64,000 nucleotides of DNA from Pseudomonas sessilinigenes (GTDB lineage: Bacteria; Pseudomonadota; Gammaproteobacteria; Pseudomonadales; Pseudomonadaceae). The notes under the pieces are model-generated. The model was not told the DNA's origin, ran no database searches, and saw nothing but the letters and a program-made list of their open reading frames with translations. Of this stretch, positions 10,106 through 20,790 are shown piece by piece. Both the position numbers and the translations under genes were made by a program. The stretch covers positions 5,146,001 to 5,210,000 of the forward strand of contig NZ_CP027706.1 of the NCBI RefSeq assembly GCF_003850565.1, in the 5' to 3' direction. Position 1 is the stretch's first letter. Each line of letters starts with the position of its first letter.

Positions 10106-10852
10106 ATGGCAGGTCATTCCAAGTGGGCGAACATCAAGCACCGCAAAGAGCGTCAGGATGCCAAGAGAGGCAAGATCTTCACCAAGTGGATTCGTGAGCT
10201 GACTGTCGCGGCCCGTCAGGGCGGTGGCGAACCCGGTTCCAATCCACGCCTGCGCCTGGCCCTGGACAAGGCCCTGGGCGCCAACATGAGTCGCGACATC
10301 ATCGACCGGGCCATCGCCCGTGGTACTGGTGCTGCCGGTAGCGACGATGTGGTCGAGCTGACCTATGAGGGCTATGGTCCCAATGGTGTAGCGGTCATGG
10401 TCGAATGCATGACCGACAATCGCAACCGTACGGCGGCGGCTGTTCGTCATGCTTTCAGCAAGTGTGGCGGCAACCTGGGTACCGATGGCTCGGTTGCCTA
10501 CCTGTTCGAGCGCAAGGGCCAGCTCACCTTCGCCGAAGGTGTCGACGAGGATGCATTGATGGAAGCGGCCATGGAGGCCGATGCCGACGACGTGGTCAGC
10601 AATGATGACGGTTCGGTCGATGTGTTTACCTCGTTCGCTGGTTTCTATGGCGTGCGCAATGCCCTGGAAGCTGCTGGTTTCAAGGCTGCAGATGCGGAAA
10701 TCGTCATGCTGCCCACCACCAGCGCCGAGCTGGACCTGGAAGGTGCCGAGAAGGTCTTGAAGCTGATCGACATGCTGGAAGACCTGGATGACGTGCAGAA
10801 CGTCTACTCCAATGCGGATATTCCGGAGTCGGTCGCCGCCCAGCTTGGTTGA
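10106..10852 (+). CDS. yebC: YebC/PmpR-family transcriptional or translational regulator
   Basis: This 248-residue protein begins '[28 protein letters not shown]', the YebC/TACO1 signature. Three domains are expected, the central and C-terminal ones forming a cleft ('[23 protein letters not shown]'). The P. aeruginosa orthologue in this same position, PmpR, down-regulates the PQS quorum-sensing regulator, and other members help ribosomes through difficult stretches. Both roles are family knowledge. It sits between aspS and ruvC, the usual place in the genus. Confidence 0.93.
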   Translation: MAGHSKWANIKHRKERQDAKRGKIFTKWIRELTVAARQGGGEPGSNPRLRLALDKALGANMSRDIIDRAIARGTGAAGSDDVVELTYEGYGPNGVAVMVECMTDNRNRTAAAVRHAFSKCGGNLGTDGSVAYLFERKGQLTFAEGVDEDALMEAAMEADADDVVSNDDGSVDVFTSFAGFYGVRNALEAAGFKAADAEIVMLPTTSAELDLEGAEKVLKLIDMLEDLDDVQNVYSNADIPESVAAQLG

Positions 10853-10870
10853 TCCAGCAGCGCCGCTCTT

Positions 10871-10932
10871 GAAGCCGGATGCGCAACGCCGTGATCATTA
10901 CGCGGCAGGGTGCCTCCGGCTTCCGTTTTTTT
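10871..10932 (+). terminator. Probable terminator or attenuator after yebC
   Basis: A 9-bp stem (GAAGCCGGA / TCCGGCTTC) encloses a 35-nt loop and is followed by seven Ts. The large loop makes it less certain than the other terminators, but it fits the 129-bp gap before ruvC. Confidence 0.5.
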
Positions 10933-10981
10933 GCCGTTCCGTTCCTGAACGGTCGGCCTTTTCATTTCAGCAGCAGGCCTT

Positions 10982-11506
10982 ATGACTCTAATTCTTGGCA
11001 TCGACCCCGGTTCACGCATTACCGGTTATGGCGTGGTTCAAGACACCGGGCGGGGTTGCGTGTATGTGGCCTCCGGCTGCATTCGTACCGGCGCTGGCGA
11101 ACTGCATGAGCGCTTGCAGATCGTTTATCGCGGGGTTCGCGAGGTGATCCAGACCTACGGCCCGGTGACCATGGGCATCGAGAAGGTATTCATGGCGCGC
11201 AATGCCGATTCGGCCCTGAAGCTCGGGCAGGCTCGGGGGGCGGCCATCGTCGCCGGGGCCGAAGAGGGGCTGGAGATTGCCGAATACACGGCGACACAGG
11301 TGAAGCAGGCGGTGGCGGGCACTGGCGGCGCTAATAAGGAGCAGGTGCAGATGATGGTCATGCATCTGCTCAAGTTGACAGCCAAGCCGCAGATCGACGC
11401 CTCGGACGCCCTGGCGATTGCCATTTGCCATTCCCATACCCGTTCCAGCTTGTTGCCCCATGGCCTGGGAACGGCACGCAGTCGTGGCGGTCGATTGCGT
11501 CTCTGA
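10982..11506 (+). CDS. ruvC: Holliday-junction resolvase RuvC
   Basis: This 174-residue endonuclease cuts four-way DNA junctions in recombinational repair. The acidic catalytic residues are visible: Asp in '[13 protein letters not shown]', Glu in '[23 protein letters not shown]', and the C-terminal '[12 protein letters not shown]' pair. It acts with RuvAB, encoded by the next two genes. Confidence 0.96.
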   Translation: MTLILGIDPGSRITGYGVVQDTGRGCVYVASGCIRTGAGELHERLQIVYRGVREVIQTYGPVTMGIEKVFMARNADSALKLGQARGAAIVAGAEEGLEIAEYTATQVKQAVAGTGGANKEQVQMMVMHLLKLTAKPQIDASDALAIAICHSHTRSSLLPHGLGTARSRGGRLRL

Positions 11507-11618
11507 TAGCATCAGCGCAGTCATTTTAGGAGCGGGTGTCATGTGCCTGAGTAATCGGCGCTGACCTTGTTCAGTGAGTCGCCAGCCCCGTGCTGGCCAT
11601 CGCCTTAAGGATCGATAC

Positions 11619-12227
11619 GTGATTGGACGCTTGCGCGGCACCCTGGCTGAGAAACAGCCGCCGCACCTGATTCTCGATGTCAACGGCTTGGGTTATGAAG
11701 TCGAAGTACCCATGACCACCTTGTATCGCCTGCCGTCGGTCGGCGAACCCCTGACCTTGCACACCCATTTGGTCGTGCGTGAGGACGCACAGTTACTCTA
11801 CGGTTTCGCCAGCAAGCGCGAGCGAGACTTTTTTCGCGAGTTGATCCGTCTAAATGGTGTCGGGCCGAAGTTGGCCCTGGCCCTGATGTCCAGTCTTGAA
11901 GTGGATGAGCTGGTGCGCTGCGTGCAAGCCCAGGACACCTCGGCCTTGACCAAGGTGCCGGGGGTCGGCAAGAAAACCGCCGAGCGCCTGTTGGTCGAGC
12001 TCAAGGATCGGTTCAAGGCCTGGGAGGCGGTGCCGAGCATGTTCGCCCTGGTGCCGAACCAGCCGGATGCGCCGATGCCCGTGGCCAGCGCCGAGTCGGA
12101 TGCGGTCAGTGCACTGATCTCCCTGGGGTACAAGCCGCAGGAAGCCAGCAAGGCGGTATCCGCGATCAAGGAAAAAGGCTTGAGTAGTGAAGACATGATC
12201 CGCCGAGCCCTGAAGGGGATGATTTAA
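11619..12227 (+). CDS. ruvA: Holliday-junction helicase subunit RuvA
   Basis: This 202-residue protein binds the junction and loads RuvB. The start is taken at GTG 11619 because the family begins 'MIGRLRGTL'. The N-terminal OB-fold is followed by helix-hairpin-helix motifs ('[13 protein letters not shown]' and '[16 protein letters not shown]'), and the C-terminal domain III ('[20 protein letters not shown]') contacts RuvB. Its stop codon directly abuts the ruvB GTG, so translation is coupled. Confidence 0.95.
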   Translation: MIGRLRGTLAEKQPPHLILDVNGLGYEVEVPMTTLYRLPSVGEPLTLHTHLVVREDAQLLYGFASKRERDFFRELIRLNGVGPKLALALMSSLEVDELVRCVQAQDTSALTKVPGVGKKTAERLLVELKDRFKAWEAVPSMFALVPNQPDAPMPVASAESDAVSALISLGYKPQEASKAVSAIKEKGLSSEDMIRRALKGMI

Positions 12228-13286
12228 GTGATAGAAGCAGATCGTCTGATCGCCGCTACGGGCCCCCGTGAGCGCGAGGAAGTCCAGGACCGGGCGATTC
12301 GTCCGGTCAGCCTGGCCGACTATATCGGCCAGCCCAGCGTGCGCGAACAGATGGAGCTGTTTATCCAGGCGGCCCGTGGGCGCAGCGAATCCCTGGACCA
12401 TACGCTGATCTTCGGGCCTCCCGGGTTGGGCAAGACCACCCTGGCCAACATCATCGCAGAGGAAATGGGGGTATCGATCAAGAGCACCTCCGGACCGGTC
12501 TTGGAGCGTCCCGGGGATCTGGCCGCGTTATTGACCAATCTCGAGCCTCACGATGTGCTGTTCATCGATGAGATTCATCGTTTGTCGCCGATCGTCGAGG
12601 AAGTGCTGTATCCGGCCATGGAGGACTTCCAGCTCGACATCATGATCGGCGAAGGGCCGGCGGCGCGTTCGATCAAGCTGGACCTGCCGCCTTTCACCCT
12701 GGTGGGAGCCACGACCCGTGCGGGCATGCTGACCAACCCGCTGCGGGATCGTTTCGGTATCGTCCAGCGCCTGGAGTTCTACAGCGTTGCGGATCTTGCG
12801 ACCATCGTTGGGCGTTCCGCTGGCATCCTCGGCTTGCCGCTGGACCCGGAAGGCGCCGTCGAGGTGGCCCGGCGAGCCAGGGGCACGCCGCGGATCGCCA
12901 ACCGTCTTTTGCGCCGGGTGCGTGATTTCGCTGAAGTCCGGGCCAAGGGGCACATCACCAAGGCTGTTGCCGACCTGGCATTGAATCTGCTGGATGTCGA
13001 CGAACGTGGCTTTGACCATCAGGACCGGCGTCTATTGTTGACCATGATCGAGAAGTTCGACGGCGGTCCGGTCGGGGTCGACAGCCTGGCCGCGGCGATC
13101 AGTGAAGAGCGTCATACCATCGAGGATGTGCTGGAACCGTACCTGATCCAGCAGGGCTACATCATGCGAACCCCTCGTGGGCGAGTGGTGACCCGACATG
13201 CGTACCTGCATTTCGGGCTAAATATTCCGTCACGATTGGGAGACATGCCCGCGGTAGACGAATTCCTCGATGCCATGGACGATTGA
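12228..13286 (+). CDS. ruvB: Holliday-junction branch-migration ATPase RuvB
   Basis: This 352-residue AAA+ motor drives branch migration with RuvA. Walker A is '[11 protein letters not shown]', Walker B is '[11 protein letters not shown]', sensor 1 is 'GATTRAG', and the arginine finger lies in 'NPLRDRFG'. The C-terminal winged helix ends in '[16 protein letters not shown]'. Translation starts at a GTG placed immediately after the ruvA stop. Confidence 0.97.
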   Translation: MIEADRLIAATGPREREEVQDRAIRPVSLADYIGQPSVREQMELFIQAARGRSESLDHTLIFGPPGLGKTTLANIIAEEMGVSIKSTSGPVLERPGDLAALLTNLEPHDVLFIDEIHRLSPIVEEVLYPAMEDFQLDIMIGEGPAARSIKLDLPPFTLVGATTRAGMLTNPLRDRFGIVQRLEFYSVADLATIVGRSAGILGLPLDPEGAVEVARRARGTPRIANRLLRRVRDFAEVRAKGHITKAVADLALNLLDVDERGFDHQDRRLLLTMIEKFDGGPVGVDSLAAAISEERHTIEDVLEPYLIQQGYIMRTPRGRVVTRHAYLHFGLNIPSRLGDMPAVDEFLDAMDD

Positions 13287-13424
13287 TCGCTCGCTTTGCA
13301 CCGACTTAATCGGGGTTTGTGCTGTCCTACGGGCGGACATCGTTAAAACTGCACGAAAAGTCGTTCAAGAATGAAAAAACAGTTGCTTGGCTGGATTGGC
13401 AACCTGAGGAGTAAGCACTAGAGT

Positions 13425-13892
13425 ATGCGCGCGCAAAACGGGCTTGAGCCGTTCGCACATCGTTGTCGCGTTTATTACGAGGACACCGATGCCGGCGGTA
13501 TCGTGTATTACGTTAATTACCTTAAGTTTATGGAGCGGGCTCGAACCGAGCGGCTACGACATTTGGGCTTTGCCCAGTCGCAGTTGGCGGGGGAGAACCT
13601 GTTATTCGTCGTGCATTCCAGCGAAGCGCGTTATCACTCGCCGGCGCGGTTGGACGATGAGCTTCTGGTCAGTGCCCAGGTCACCGAGTTGAATCGGGCC
13701 AGCCTACGTTTCACCCAGCAGGTCAGGCGGTTCTCGGACAATGTGCTGCTCTGTGAGGGGCAGTTCCTGGTGGCTTGTGTGCGCGCCGACAATTTCAAAC
13801 CCCGCGCTATTCCAGACGCTCTGCGTACGGCCTTTGCCGACGAGGGCAGCGCGGGTACACACTCAGAGCAGGAGATAAAGCGTGGAAGCTAA
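13425..13892 (+). CDS. ybgC: Tol-Pal system acyl-CoA thioesterase YbgC
   Basis: This 155-residue hotdog-fold thioesterase is the first gene of the Tol-Pal operon. The active-site Asp lies in '[27 protein letters not shown]', the 4-hydroxybenzoyl-CoA-thioesterase-like signature. It hydrolyses short acyl-CoAs in other bacteria, and its part in Tol-Pal function is unclear. The 3' end overlaps the tolQ start by 11 bp. Confidence 0.92.
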   Translation: MRAQNGLEPFAHRCRVYYEDTDAGGIVYYVNYLKFMERARTERLRHLGFAQSQLAGENLLFVVHSSEARYHSPARLDDELLVSAQVTELNRASLRFTQQVRRFSDNVLLCEGQFLVACVRADNFKPRAIPDALRTAFADEGSAGTHSEQEIKRGS

Positions 13893-14577
13893 CGTCGTCG
13901 ACCATTCCTCCATGTGGAGCCTGGTCAGCAATGCCAGCGTTGTAGTGCAGTTGGTAATGCTGACCCTGGTGGCCGCATCGGTGACTTCATGGATCATGAT
14001 CTTTCAGCGCAGCAACCTGCTGCGCGCTGGTCGACGTGCCCTGGAGAGCTTCGAGGAGCGCTTCTGGTCCGGTATCGACTTGTCCAAGCTGTACCGCCAG
14101 GCCGGCAGCAACCCTGACCCGGACTCCGGTGTCGAGCAGATCTTCCGTGCTGGCTTCAAGGAGTTCTCCCGCCTGCGCCAGCAGCCGGGCGTCGAACCCG
14201 AGGCTGTGATGGAAGGCGTGGCTCGTGCGATGCGTGTAGCGATCTCCCGTGAAGAAGAGAAGCTCGAGCAGAGCCTGCCGTTCCTGGCCACTGTGGGCTC
14301 GGTCAGCCCGTACATCGGTCTGTTCGGTACCGTGTGGGGGATCATGAACTCCTTCCGCGGCCTGGCTTCCGCACAGCAGGCGACCCTGGCCACCGTGGCC
14401 CCGGGTATCGCCGAAGCCCTGGTAGCGACTGCCATCGGCCTGTTCGCGGCCATCCCGGCGGTGATCGCCTACAACCGTTTCTCCGCCCGTGGCGAGACGC
14501 TGATCAGCCGTTACTACACCTTCGCCGACGAATTCCAGGCGATCCTGCACCGTAAAGTGCACACCAGCGAAGAGTGA
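13882..14577 (+). CDS. tolQ: Tol-Pal system proton channel subunit TolQ
   Basis: This 231-residue inner-membrane protein has three transmembrane helices (about residues 16-38, 135-160 and 170-195) and the MotA/TolQ/ExbB signature '[17 protein letters not shown]'. With TolR it forms the proton channel that energises TolA for outer-membrane constriction at division. The GTG start lies inside ybgC. Confidence 0.96.
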   Translation: MEANVVDHSSMWSLVSNASVVVQLVMLTLVAASVTSWIMIFQRSNLLRAGRRALESFEERFWSGIDLSKLYRQAGSNPDPDSGVEQIFRAGFKEFSRLRQQPGVEPEAVMEGVARAMRVAISREEEKLEQSLPFLATVGSVSPYIGLFGTVWGIMNSFRGLASAQQATLATVAPGIAEALVATAIGLFAAIPAVIAYNRFSARGETLISRYYTFADEFQAILHRKVHTSEE

Positions 14578-14590
14578 GCAGGTAGACCCA

Positions 14591-15043
14591 ATGGCCCGAG
14601 TTCGCCACAAACGCAAGCCGGTTGCCGAGATGAACGTAGTGCCCTACATCGACGTGATGTTGGTACTGCTGGTCATCTTCATGGTGACCGCGCCGATGCT
14701 CAACCAGGGTGTGAAAGTCGACCTGCCCAAGGTTTCCAGTGAAGCCTTGCCCCAGGACAACAACACCCAGGTGCTGACCATCTCGATCAAGGCTGACAAG
14801 ACCTACTACTGGAACCTTGGCAGTGAAGTCGATACCGACAAGCAACAGGACAAGGCAATGACCTTGCCGCAGATGACCGACGCGGTGACCAAGATCATCC
14901 GTGCCGGTAACGAAGGCGGCAAGCACACCCAGGTGTTCATTCGCGGGGACAAATCCGTCGACTACGGCGCCGTGATGGGTGCCATGGGCGGCCTGCAGAA
15001 AGCTGGCGTCGGCAACGTTGGCTTGATTACCGAGGCGCCCTGA
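14591..15043 (+). CDS. tolR: Tol-Pal system protein TolR
   Basis: This 150-residue protein has one N-terminal transmembrane helix that contains the proton-carrying Asp ('VVPYIDVMLVLLVIFMVTAPML'), followed by a periplasmic ExbD/TolR domain. It works with TolQ. Its stop overlaps the tolA start by one base. Confidence 0.96.
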   Translation: MARVRHKRKPVAEMNVVPYIDVMLVLLVIFMVTAPMLNQGVKVDLPKVSSEALPQDNNTQVLTISIKADKTYYWNLGSEVDTDKQQDKAMTLPQMTDAVTKIIRAGNEGGKHTQVFIRGDKSVDYGAVMGAMGGLQKAGVGNVGLITEAP

Positions 15044-16122
15044 TGCAGCAACAGCGAGAGCCGTCCGCTTCGGAAAGCTACTTCTGGCCTAGCGTCTGGG
15101 CAATTGCCCTTCATGTTCTGGTGTTCGGCATGCTGTTTGTCAGCTTTGCCATGACGCCAGAGCTGCCGCCGGCCAAGCCGATCGTCCAGGCGACCCTGTA
15201 TCAGCTGAAATCGAAGAGTCCAGCGACCACCCAGACCAATCACAAGATTGCGGGTGAGGCGAAGAAATCCGCCGCGCGCCAGACCGAAGCCGAGCAGTTG
15301 GAGCAGAAGAAGGTCGAGCAGGAAGAGATCAAGGCTGCGGAACAAAAGAAAGAAGAGGCTGCCCAAAAAGCCGCGGAAGCGAAGAAGGCCGACGAGGCCA
15401 AGAAAGCCGACGAGGCCAAGAAAGCCGACGAGGCGAAAAAGGCTGACGAGGCCAAGAAAGCCGCCGAGGCGAAAAAGGCCGAAGAGAAGCAACTGGCCGA
15501 TGTAGCCAAGAAGAAAGCCGAGGAAGAAGCCAAGAAAGCCGCTGAAGAAGAGGCCAAGAAAAAGGCCGCTGAAGAAGCGAAGAAGAAAATCGTCGAAGAC
15601 GCGAAGAAGAAAGCCGCGGAAGACGCCAAGAAAAAAGCAGAAGCTGACGAGGCGAAGAAAAAGATCGCTGAAGACGCGAAGAAGAAGGCTGCCGCCGACG
15701 CCGCGAAGAAAAAGGCCCAGGAAGCAGCACGTAAATCTGCCGAAGAGAAAAAGGCCCAGGCCCTGGCGGACTTGCTTTCCGACAAGCCGGAACGTGAGGC
15801 CACGAAATCGGATGAAGTCGGTGATAGCGTCGCGGGCAGTTTCGACGACCTGATTCGTATTCGTGCAGCAGAAGGTTGGGCTCGTCCTCCTTCGGCGCGC
15901 AAGGGTATGACAGTGGAGCTGCGTATCGGCATGTTGCCTGATGGTACGGTGACTACGGTCAGCGTGATCAAGTCCAGTGGAGACGGCCCGTTCGACGCCT
16001 CGGCGGTGGCGGCAGTCAAGAACATTGGGCGTTTGACAGAAATGCAGGGTCTGAGTCCGAAGGACTTCGCTCCCTATCGTTCATTCAAGATGACATTCAC
16101 ACCTGAGGATCTAGCCTTGTGA
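15043..16122 (+). CDS. tolA: Tol-Pal system spanning protein TolA
   Basis: This 359-residue protein has an N-terminal membrane anchor (residues ~15-38), a long Lys/Ala/Glu helical domain II (about residues 65-245), and a C-terminal globular domain III ('[50 protein letters not shown]'), which binds TolB and Pal and is parasitised by colicin-type toxins and phage. Six tandem 18-bp units coding AKKADE-like repeats lie in domain II. tolB starts within its last four bases. Confidence 0.96.
   Translation: MQQQREPSASESYFWPSVWAIALHVLVFGMLFVSFAMTPELPPAKPIVQATLYQLKSKSPATTQTNHKIAGEAKKSAARQTEAEQLEQKKVEQEEIKAAEQKKEEAAQKAAEAKKADEAKKADEAKKADEAKKADEAKKAAEAKKAEEKQLADVAKKKAEEEAKKAAEEEAKKKAAEEAKKKIVEDAKKKAAEDAKKKAEADEAKKKIAEDAKKKAAADAAKKKAQEAARKSAEEKKAQALADLLSDKPEREATKSDEVGDSVAGSFDDLIRIRAAEGWARPPSARKGMTVELRIGMLPDGTVTTVSVIKSSGDGPFDASAVAAVKNIGRLTEMQGLSPKDFAPYRSFKMTFTPEDLAL
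15379..15486 (+). repeat. Tandem 18-bp repeat in tolA
   Basis: Six head-to-tail copies of an 18-bp unit encode AKKADE (later copies AKKAAE and AKKAEE). The copies are near-identical at the DNA level and in frame, so copy number can change by slippage without breaking the gene. Confidence 0.85.
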
Positions 16123-17420
16123 GAAACCTTCTTCGAGGAATGCTTGTCGTTATTTGCTGTATGGCAGGGATAGCGGCAGCGGATGAAAAAAACATTCTGG
16201 TCACCAGCGGTAGTGACCGGGCGACGCCGATCGCGGTTGTACCTTTCGGCTGGCAGGGCGGCAGCGTGCTGCCGGACGACATGGCGCAGATCATCGGTGA
16301 CGACCTGCGTAACTCCGGTTACTACGCGCCGATTCCAAAGCAGAACATGATCAGCTTGCCGACCCAGGCCAGCGAGGTCATTTTCCGTGACTGGAAGGCC
16401 CTGGGCGCCCAGTACGTAATGGTTGGCAGCATCGTGCCGGCCGGTGGCCGCCTGCAGGTGCAGTACGCGCTGTTCAACGTGGCTACCGAACAACAGGTGC
16501 TGACTGGCAGTGTTTCTGGCGGCGTTGATCAGTTGCGAGACATGTCGCACTACATCTCCGACCAGTCCTTCGAGAAGCTCACCGGCATCAAGGGTGCGTT
16601 CTCCACGCGCCTGCTGTACGTGACCGCCGAGCGTTTTTCGGTGAACAACACTCGCTACACCCTGCAACGTTCGGACTACGACGGTGCTCGGGCAGTGACC
16701 TTGTTGCAGTCTCGCGAGCCGATCCTGTCGCCGCGCTTTGCCCCCGATGGCAAGCGCATTGCCTATGTGTCGTTCGAACAGAAGCGTCCGCGCATCTTCG
16801 TACAGCATATCGACACGGGTCGTCGCGAGCAGATCACCAACTTCGAAGGCCTCAACGGCGCGCCAGCCTGGTCGCCGGATGGCAGCCGCCTGGCGTTCGT
16901 GCTGTCCAAGGACGGTAACCCGGACATCTATGTCATGAACATGGCTTCGCGCCAGATCAGTCGTGTGACCAGTGGCCCGGGCATCAATACCGAGCCGTTC
17001 TGGGGCAAGGATGGTTCGACCATCTACTTCACTTCCGACCGCGGTGGTAAACCGCAGGTATATAAAAGCAACATCAATGGCGGTGGTGCCGAGCGTGTGA
17101 CCTTTATCGGTAACTACAACGCCAACCCGAAACTTTCTGCTGACGAAAAGACCCTGGTAATGATTCACCGCCAGGACGGTTTCACCAACTTCCGGGTAGC
17201 GGCTCAGGATTTGCAGCGCGGTAGCGTAAAAATCCTTACAGACACTAACCTAGATGAGTCAGCTACTGTTGCGCCCAACGGCACCATGGTAATCTACGCC
17301 ACCCGCCAGCAGGGCCGGGGAGTCTTGATGCTCGTGTCCATTAATGGACGTGTGAGGCTCCCGCTTCCTACCGCTCAAGGCGAAGTCAGAGAACCGTCCT
17401 GGTCCCCTTACCTGAACTGA
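16119..17420 (+). CDS. tolB: Tol-Pal system periplasmic protein TolB
   Basis: This 433-residue protein has a signal peptide (residues ~1-21, ending AAA-DE), an N-terminal alpha/beta domain (~22-160) and a six-bladed WD40-like beta-propeller with repeated 'SPDGxxxAF/YVS' blades. It binds Pal and TolA in the periplasm. The GTG start overlaps the tolA stop. Confidence 0.96.
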   Translation: MRNLLRGMLVVICCMAGIAAADEKNILVTSGSDRATPIAVVPFGWQGGSVLPDDMAQIIGDDLRNSGYYAPIPKQNMISLPTQASEVIFRDWKALGAQYVMVGSIVPAGGRLQVQYALFNVATEQQVLTGSVSGGVDQLRDMSHYISDQSFEKLTGIKGAFSTRLLYVTAERFSVNNTRYTLQRSDYDGARAVTLLQSREPILSPRFAPDGKRIAYVSFEQKRPRIFVQHIDTGRREQITNFEGLNGAPAWSPDGSRLAFVLSKDGNPDIYVMNMASRQISRVTSGPGINTEPFWGKDGSTIYFTSDRGGKPQVYKSNINGGGAERVTFIGNYNANPKLSADEKTLVMIHRQDGFTNFRVAAQDLQRGSVKILTDTNLDESATVAPNGTMVIYATRQQGRGVLMLVSINGRVRLPLPTAQGEVREPSWSPYLN

Positions 17421-17473
17421 CGCGGCGCTACAATGTTTCACTTAACACACTGGGGTTCATTAGGAGTTTCACG

Positions 17474-17971
17474 ATGGAAATGTTGAAGTTTGGTAAGTTT
17501 GCTGCGCTGGCTCTGGCCATGGCTGTGGCTGTAGGTTGCTCCTCCAAAGGCGGCGACAACGCTGGTGAAGGCGCTGTTGATCCAAACGCTGGTTACGGCG
17601 CTAACACTGGTGCTGTTGATGGCTCCCTGAGCGAAGAAGCAGCTCTGCGCGCAATCACCACCTTCTACTTCGAATACGACAGCTCGGACCTGAAGCCAGA
17701 AGCCATGCGCGCTCTGGACGTTCACGCCAAGGACCTGAAAGGTAACGGCGCTCGCGTTGTTCTGGAAGGCAACACCGACGAACGTGGTACTCGTGAGTAC
17801 AACATGGCTCTGGGCGAGCGTCGTGCGAAAGCCGTTCAGCGCTACCTGGTACTGCAAGGTGTTTCCCCAGCTCAGCTGGAGCTGGTTTCCTACGGTAAAG
17901 AGCGTCCAGTTGCCACTGGCCACGACGAGCAGTCCTGGGCTCAAAACCGTCGCGTCGAACTGCGTAAGTAA
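17474..17971 (+). CDS. pal: Peptidoglycan-associated lipoprotein Pal
   Basis: This 165-residue outer-membrane lipoprotein has a signal peptide with the lipobox around Cys22 ('AVAVGC'). The OmpA-like domain binds peptidoglycan ('[26 protein letters not shown]'). It completes the Tol-Pal bridge. A TACAAT box at 17429 and AGGAG before the ATG suggest it is also transcribed from its own promoter, as in other bacteria. Confidence 0.96.
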   Translation: MEMLKFGKFAALALAMAVAVGCSSKGGDNAGEGAVDPNAGYGANTGAVDGSLSEEAALRAITTFYFEYDSSDLKPEAMRALDVHAKDLKGNGARVVLEGNTDERGTREYNMALGERRAKAVQRYLVLQGVSPAQLELVSYGKERPVATGHDEQSWAQNRRVELRK

Positions 17972-17977
17972 TTCGTC

Positions 17978-18796
17978 ATGCGAACGTGCCGTCGTGCTGT
18001 AACTATTTTGGCTCTCAGTCTCACGCCGCTTGCGGCGTGGTCTGCGGTTCCTGTGGTCGATAGCAACTCTGGCTATGGAAATAGCGGGAGCAGTTATCCA
18101 CCAGCGGGTTATGGCACGAACGGCGCCTATGCCGGGGGAGGGGTTTCGACCCCTGTCTCGGCACAGGGCGAGCTGTTCCAGCAACTGCAGCAAATGCAGG
18201 AGCAGATTGCACGGCAGCAAGGTGTGATTGAAGTTCTGCAAAATGATGTAGCGCGCATGAAGCAAGAAAGCCTGGAGCGTTACCAGGATCTTGATCGGCG
18301 CATAGGAAGCGGTGCTGCACCTGCCGCGACTCCTGAGAATTCTTCAGCTGGTGGCAATGCCGCCGCTGCCGCGGCCGGGGCTGCTACTCAAGCACCAGCT
18401 GCCAGTAGTGAACCGGGGGATCCGGCCAAGGAAAAGCTCTACTACGATGCTGCCTTCGACCTGATCAAGGCCAAGGACTTCGACAAGGCCAGCCAGGCCT
18501 TCTCGGCATTCCTGCGCAAGTACCCCAACAGCCAGTATGCTGGTAACGCCCAGTACTGGTTGGGTGAAGTGAACCTGGCCAAGGGTGACCTGCAAGGTGC
18601 CGGCCAGGCATTTGCCAAGGTGTCCCAGCTTTATCCAAAGCACGCCAAGGTGCCTGACTCGCTGTACAAGCTGGCCGACGTGGAGCGTCGCCTGGGTCAT
18701 ACCGACCGCGTCAAGGGTATCTTGCAGCAGGTTGTGGCCCAGTATCCGGGGACCTCTGCCGCTCAATTGGCGCAACGAGACTTGCAACGCATGTAA
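17978..18796 (+). CDS. cpoB: Cell-division coordinator CpoB (YbgF)
   Basis: This 272-residue periplasmic protein has a signal peptide (residues ~1-24), a trimerising coiled coil (about 60-110, 'GELFQQLQQMQEQIARQQGVIEVLQNDVARMKQES') and C-terminal TPR repeats ('YYDAAFDLIKAKDFDKASQAFSAFLRKYPNS...'). CpoB links the Tol machine with PBP1B and peptidoglycan synthesis. It is the last gene of the operon, 6 bp after pal. Confidence 0.93.
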   Translation: MRTCRRAVTILALSLTPLAAWSAVPVVDSNSGYGNSGSSYPPAGYGTNGAYAGGGVSTPVSAQGELFQQLQQMQEQIARQQGVIEVLQNDVARMKQESLERYQDLDRRIGSGAAPAATPENSSAGGNAAAAAAGAATQAPAASSEPGDPAKEKLYYDAAFDLIKAKDFDKASQAFSAFLRKYPNSQYAGNAQYWLGEVNLAKGDLQGAGQAFAKVSQLYPKHAKVPDSLYKLADVERRLGHTDRVKGILQQVVAQYPGTSAAQLAQRDLQRM

Positions 18797-18819
18797 GCGT
18801 GCAGCTCATGTTTACAAGA

Positions 18820-18844
18820 AACCCGCGCTTGTCGCGGGTTTTTT
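18820..18844 (+). terminator. Terminator of the Tol-Pal operon
   Basis: An 8-bp perfect stem (AACCCGCG / CGCGGGTT) with a 5-nt loop runs into a T-tract directly after cpoB. Confidence 0.9.
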
Positions 18845-18961
18845 CGTTAGAATCCACGCCCTTTTATGAAATACGCTTCCTGGGATCTGCGCGATGGCGG
18901 GGTTCCTTGAGGTGCCTGACGGAGGCGGACAGCCTGTTTAGCTGTTACGCCCGTGGCGAAT

Positions 18962-19609
18962 ATGCAAGACACATTGAGAATCACCGAAGTTTTCTACTCG
19001 TTGCAGGGGGAAACTCGGACTGCCGGGCTGCCCACGGTTTTTGTGCGCCTGACCGGTTGTCCGCTGCGTTGCCAATACTGCGACAGCGCCTATGCCTTCA
19101 ATGGCGGTACCCAACGAACCCTCGACAGCCTGCTTGAGCAGGTAGCCGGGTTCCGCCCGCGTTATGTCTGTGTCACCGGCGGCGAGCCGTTGGCCCAGCC
19201 TAATGCCATTCCCTTGCTCAAGAAGCTATGTGACGCCGGTTATGAGGTATCGCTGGAGACCAGCGGTGCCCTGGACATATCGGCCGTGGACGTGCGAGTC
19301 AGTCGAGTCCTGGACCTGAAGACCCCCGGCTCCAAGGAAGCGCATCGAAATCGCTACGAGAACATCGAGCTGCTGACCGCCAATGATCAGGTCAAGTTTG
19401 TCATCTGCTCCCGCGAGGACTATGACTGGGCAGTGTCCAAGTTGATCCAGTACCGTCTTGAGCAACGTGCTGGCGAAGTGTTGTTCTCGCCAAGTCACCA
19501 CGATCTGAATGCACGCGATCTGGCTGACTGGATCGTGGCGGACAACCTGCCAGTACGCTTGCAACTGCAGCTACATAAATACCTTTGGAACGATGAGCCA
19601 GGACGCTGA
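18962..19609 (+). CDS. queE: 7-carboxy-7-deazaguanine synthase QueE
   Basis: This 215-residue radical SAM enzyme makes the deazaguanine ring in queuosine synthesis. The cluster motif is 'CPLRCQYC' (CxxxCxxC), preceded by '[22 protein letters not shown]', with 'CVTGGEPL' downstream. The ATG at 18962 matches homologues (MQDTLRITE); a GTG three codons earlier is possible and neither has a strong ribosome binding site. queC follows immediately. Confidence 0.93.
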   Translation: MQDTLRITEVFYSLQGETRTAGLPTVFVRLTGCPLRCQYCDSAYAFNGGTQRTLDSLLEQVAGFRPRYVCVTGGEPLAQPNAIPLLKKLCDAGYEVSLETSGALDISAVDVRVSRVLDLKTPGSKEAHRNRYENIELLTANDQVKFVICSREDYDWAVSKLIQYRLEQRAGEVLFSPSHHDLNARDLADWIVADNLPVRLQLQLHKYLWNDEPGR

Positions 19610-19610
19610 A

Positions 19611-20312
19611 ATGACTGAATCAGTATTGAACCAAGCAACAGCTGAAAAACGCGCGGTAATTCTCCTGTCCGGTGGCCTGGACTCGGCCACTGTGGTGGCG
19701 ATGGCCAGGGCCGATGGCTATAGCTGCTACACCATGAGTTTCGATTACGGCCAGCGCCATCGTGCTGAACTACAGGCGGCGGAGCGAGTGGCCCGGAATC
19801 TGGGCGTGGTGGAGCACAAGGTCATAGGCCTCAATCTGAACGGTATCGGCGGCTCCGCGTTGACCGATGCCTCCATCGATGTGCCGGAAGCGCCCAGCGA
19901 AGGTATTCCCGTTACCTACGTCCCTGCGCGCAACACCGTATTTCTTTCCCTGGCCCTGGGGTGGGCGGAAGTCCTGGAGGCGCGGGACATCTTCATCGGT
20001 GTCAACGCGGTGGATTACTCGGGGTATCCGGATTGCCGTCCAGAGTTCGTCGAGTCTTTCGAGCGCATGGCCAACCTGGCGACCAAGGCCGGGGTGGAGG
20101 GGCAGGGCTTTCGTATTCAGGCCCCGCTGCAGAACCTGAGCAAGGCCGAGATTATCAAGGCAGGAGTGCGCTTGGGAGTCGATTACGGACTGACCGTTTC
20201 CTGCTATCAGGCGGACAACGACGGCCGCGCTTGCGGCAAATGCGATAGCTGCCGCCTGCGTGCGGATGGCTTCCGCGCGGCCGGGATCAGCGACCCAACA
20301 CCTTATTTTTGA
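19611..20312 (+). CDS. queC: 7-cyano-7-deazaguanine synthase QueC
   Basis: This ~233-residue ATP-dependent enzyme makes preQ0 from carboxydeazaguanine and ammonia. The PP-loop is '[15 protein letters not shown]', and the zinc site is '[20 protein letters not shown]' (four Cys). I chose the ATG at 19611 because AGGA lies 7 nt upstream and the core starts soon after; an upstream ATG at 19593 is in frame. It lies directly before tRNA-Lys, as in P. aeruginosa. Confidence 0.93.
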   Translation: MTESVLNQATAEKRAVILLSGGLDSATVVAMARADGYSCYTMSFDYGQRHRAELQAAERVARNLGVVEHKVIGLNLNGIGGSALTDASIDVPEAPSEGIPVTYVPARNTVFLSLALGWAEVLEARDIFIGVNAVDYSGYPDCRPEFVESFERMANLATKAGVEGQGFRIQAPLQNLSKAEIIKAGVRLGVDYGLTVSCYQADNDGRACGKCDSCRLRADGFRAAGISDPTPYF

Positions 20313-20330
20313 TTTTTTTCATCTAGGGTG

Positions 20331-20358
20331 TTGAATTCCCGTTAGAAATCAGTATTAT
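20331..20358 (+). promoter_or_regulatory. Promoter of tRNA-Lys
   Basis: TTGAAT (20331-20336) and TATTAT (20353-20358) are separated by 16 bp, with the mature tRNA beginning 18 bp further on. The arrangement fits a sigma-70 stable-RNA promoter. Confidence 0.7.
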
Positions 20359-20375
20359 ACGCGCCACCACACAGC

Positions 20376-20451
20376 GGGTCGTTAGCTCAGTTGGTAGAGC
20401 AGTTGGCTTTTAACCAATTGGTCGTAGGTTCGAATCCTACACGACCCACCA
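20376..20451 (+). tRNA. tRNA-Lys (anticodon UUU)
   Basis: These 76 nt fold as a full cloverleaf. The acceptor stem is GGGTCGT/ACGACCC, the D-arm contains AGCTCAGTTGGTAGAGC, the anticodon loop is CTTTTAA (anticodon TTT at 20409-20411) and the T-arm contains GGTTCGAATCC. CCA is encoded. This locus beside queC is a known integration site for pKLC102/PAPI/PFGI-1-type elements in Pseudomonas, which agrees with the integrase found next to it. Confidence 0.97.
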
Positions 20452-20790
20452 TATTCATGGTCGGAAGCGGTACTAGGAAGGGGGGCTTGCCAGGGCCAGT
20501 CTACTAGTCTTGCAGCCGTCTGGAGCGAACCATAGGCGCGCTCCTTGATGATGTCAATATGAAATAGCCCACTGCCGGTCCAGGTCAGTGGGTTTTTTCG
20601 TTCAAGCGGTCAACAAATCAGCTTCGCCTTAGCGCGAACTGGTCCAGCTCGATGCTTTTATCAGGAATCCTTGTGCAAACATCGACTTGCTGATGTCCGG
20701 CGCCGACCAGGCGTGCACAGTTCATCCTGCCGATGCCGACATTCCTGAAGCTGAACCTAAGCTGAACGAAGCTGGGCGTTTAGCTAGCTG
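20452..20790. other. 339-bp gap between tRNA-Lys and the integrase
   Basis: No gene is supported. It contains the tRNA terminator and presumably the crossover-proximal arm sites of the element. The first bases after the CCA are ordinary sequence, and I see no second copy of the tRNA 3' end here. Confidence 0.4.
20568..20598 (+). terminator. Terminator downstream of tRNA-Lys
   Basis: CCCACTG (20568-20574) pairs with CAGTGGG (20586-20592) around an 11-nt loop, followed by six Ts. Confidence 0.75.

Noticed and set aside
8147-10450. A 767-codon minus-strand open frame opposite aspS and the start of yebC
   Set aside because: It lies antisense to two certain genes, has a Gln/His/Ala/Val-rich nonsense composition and no ribosome binding site. 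Long antisense frames are expected in GC-rich genes.
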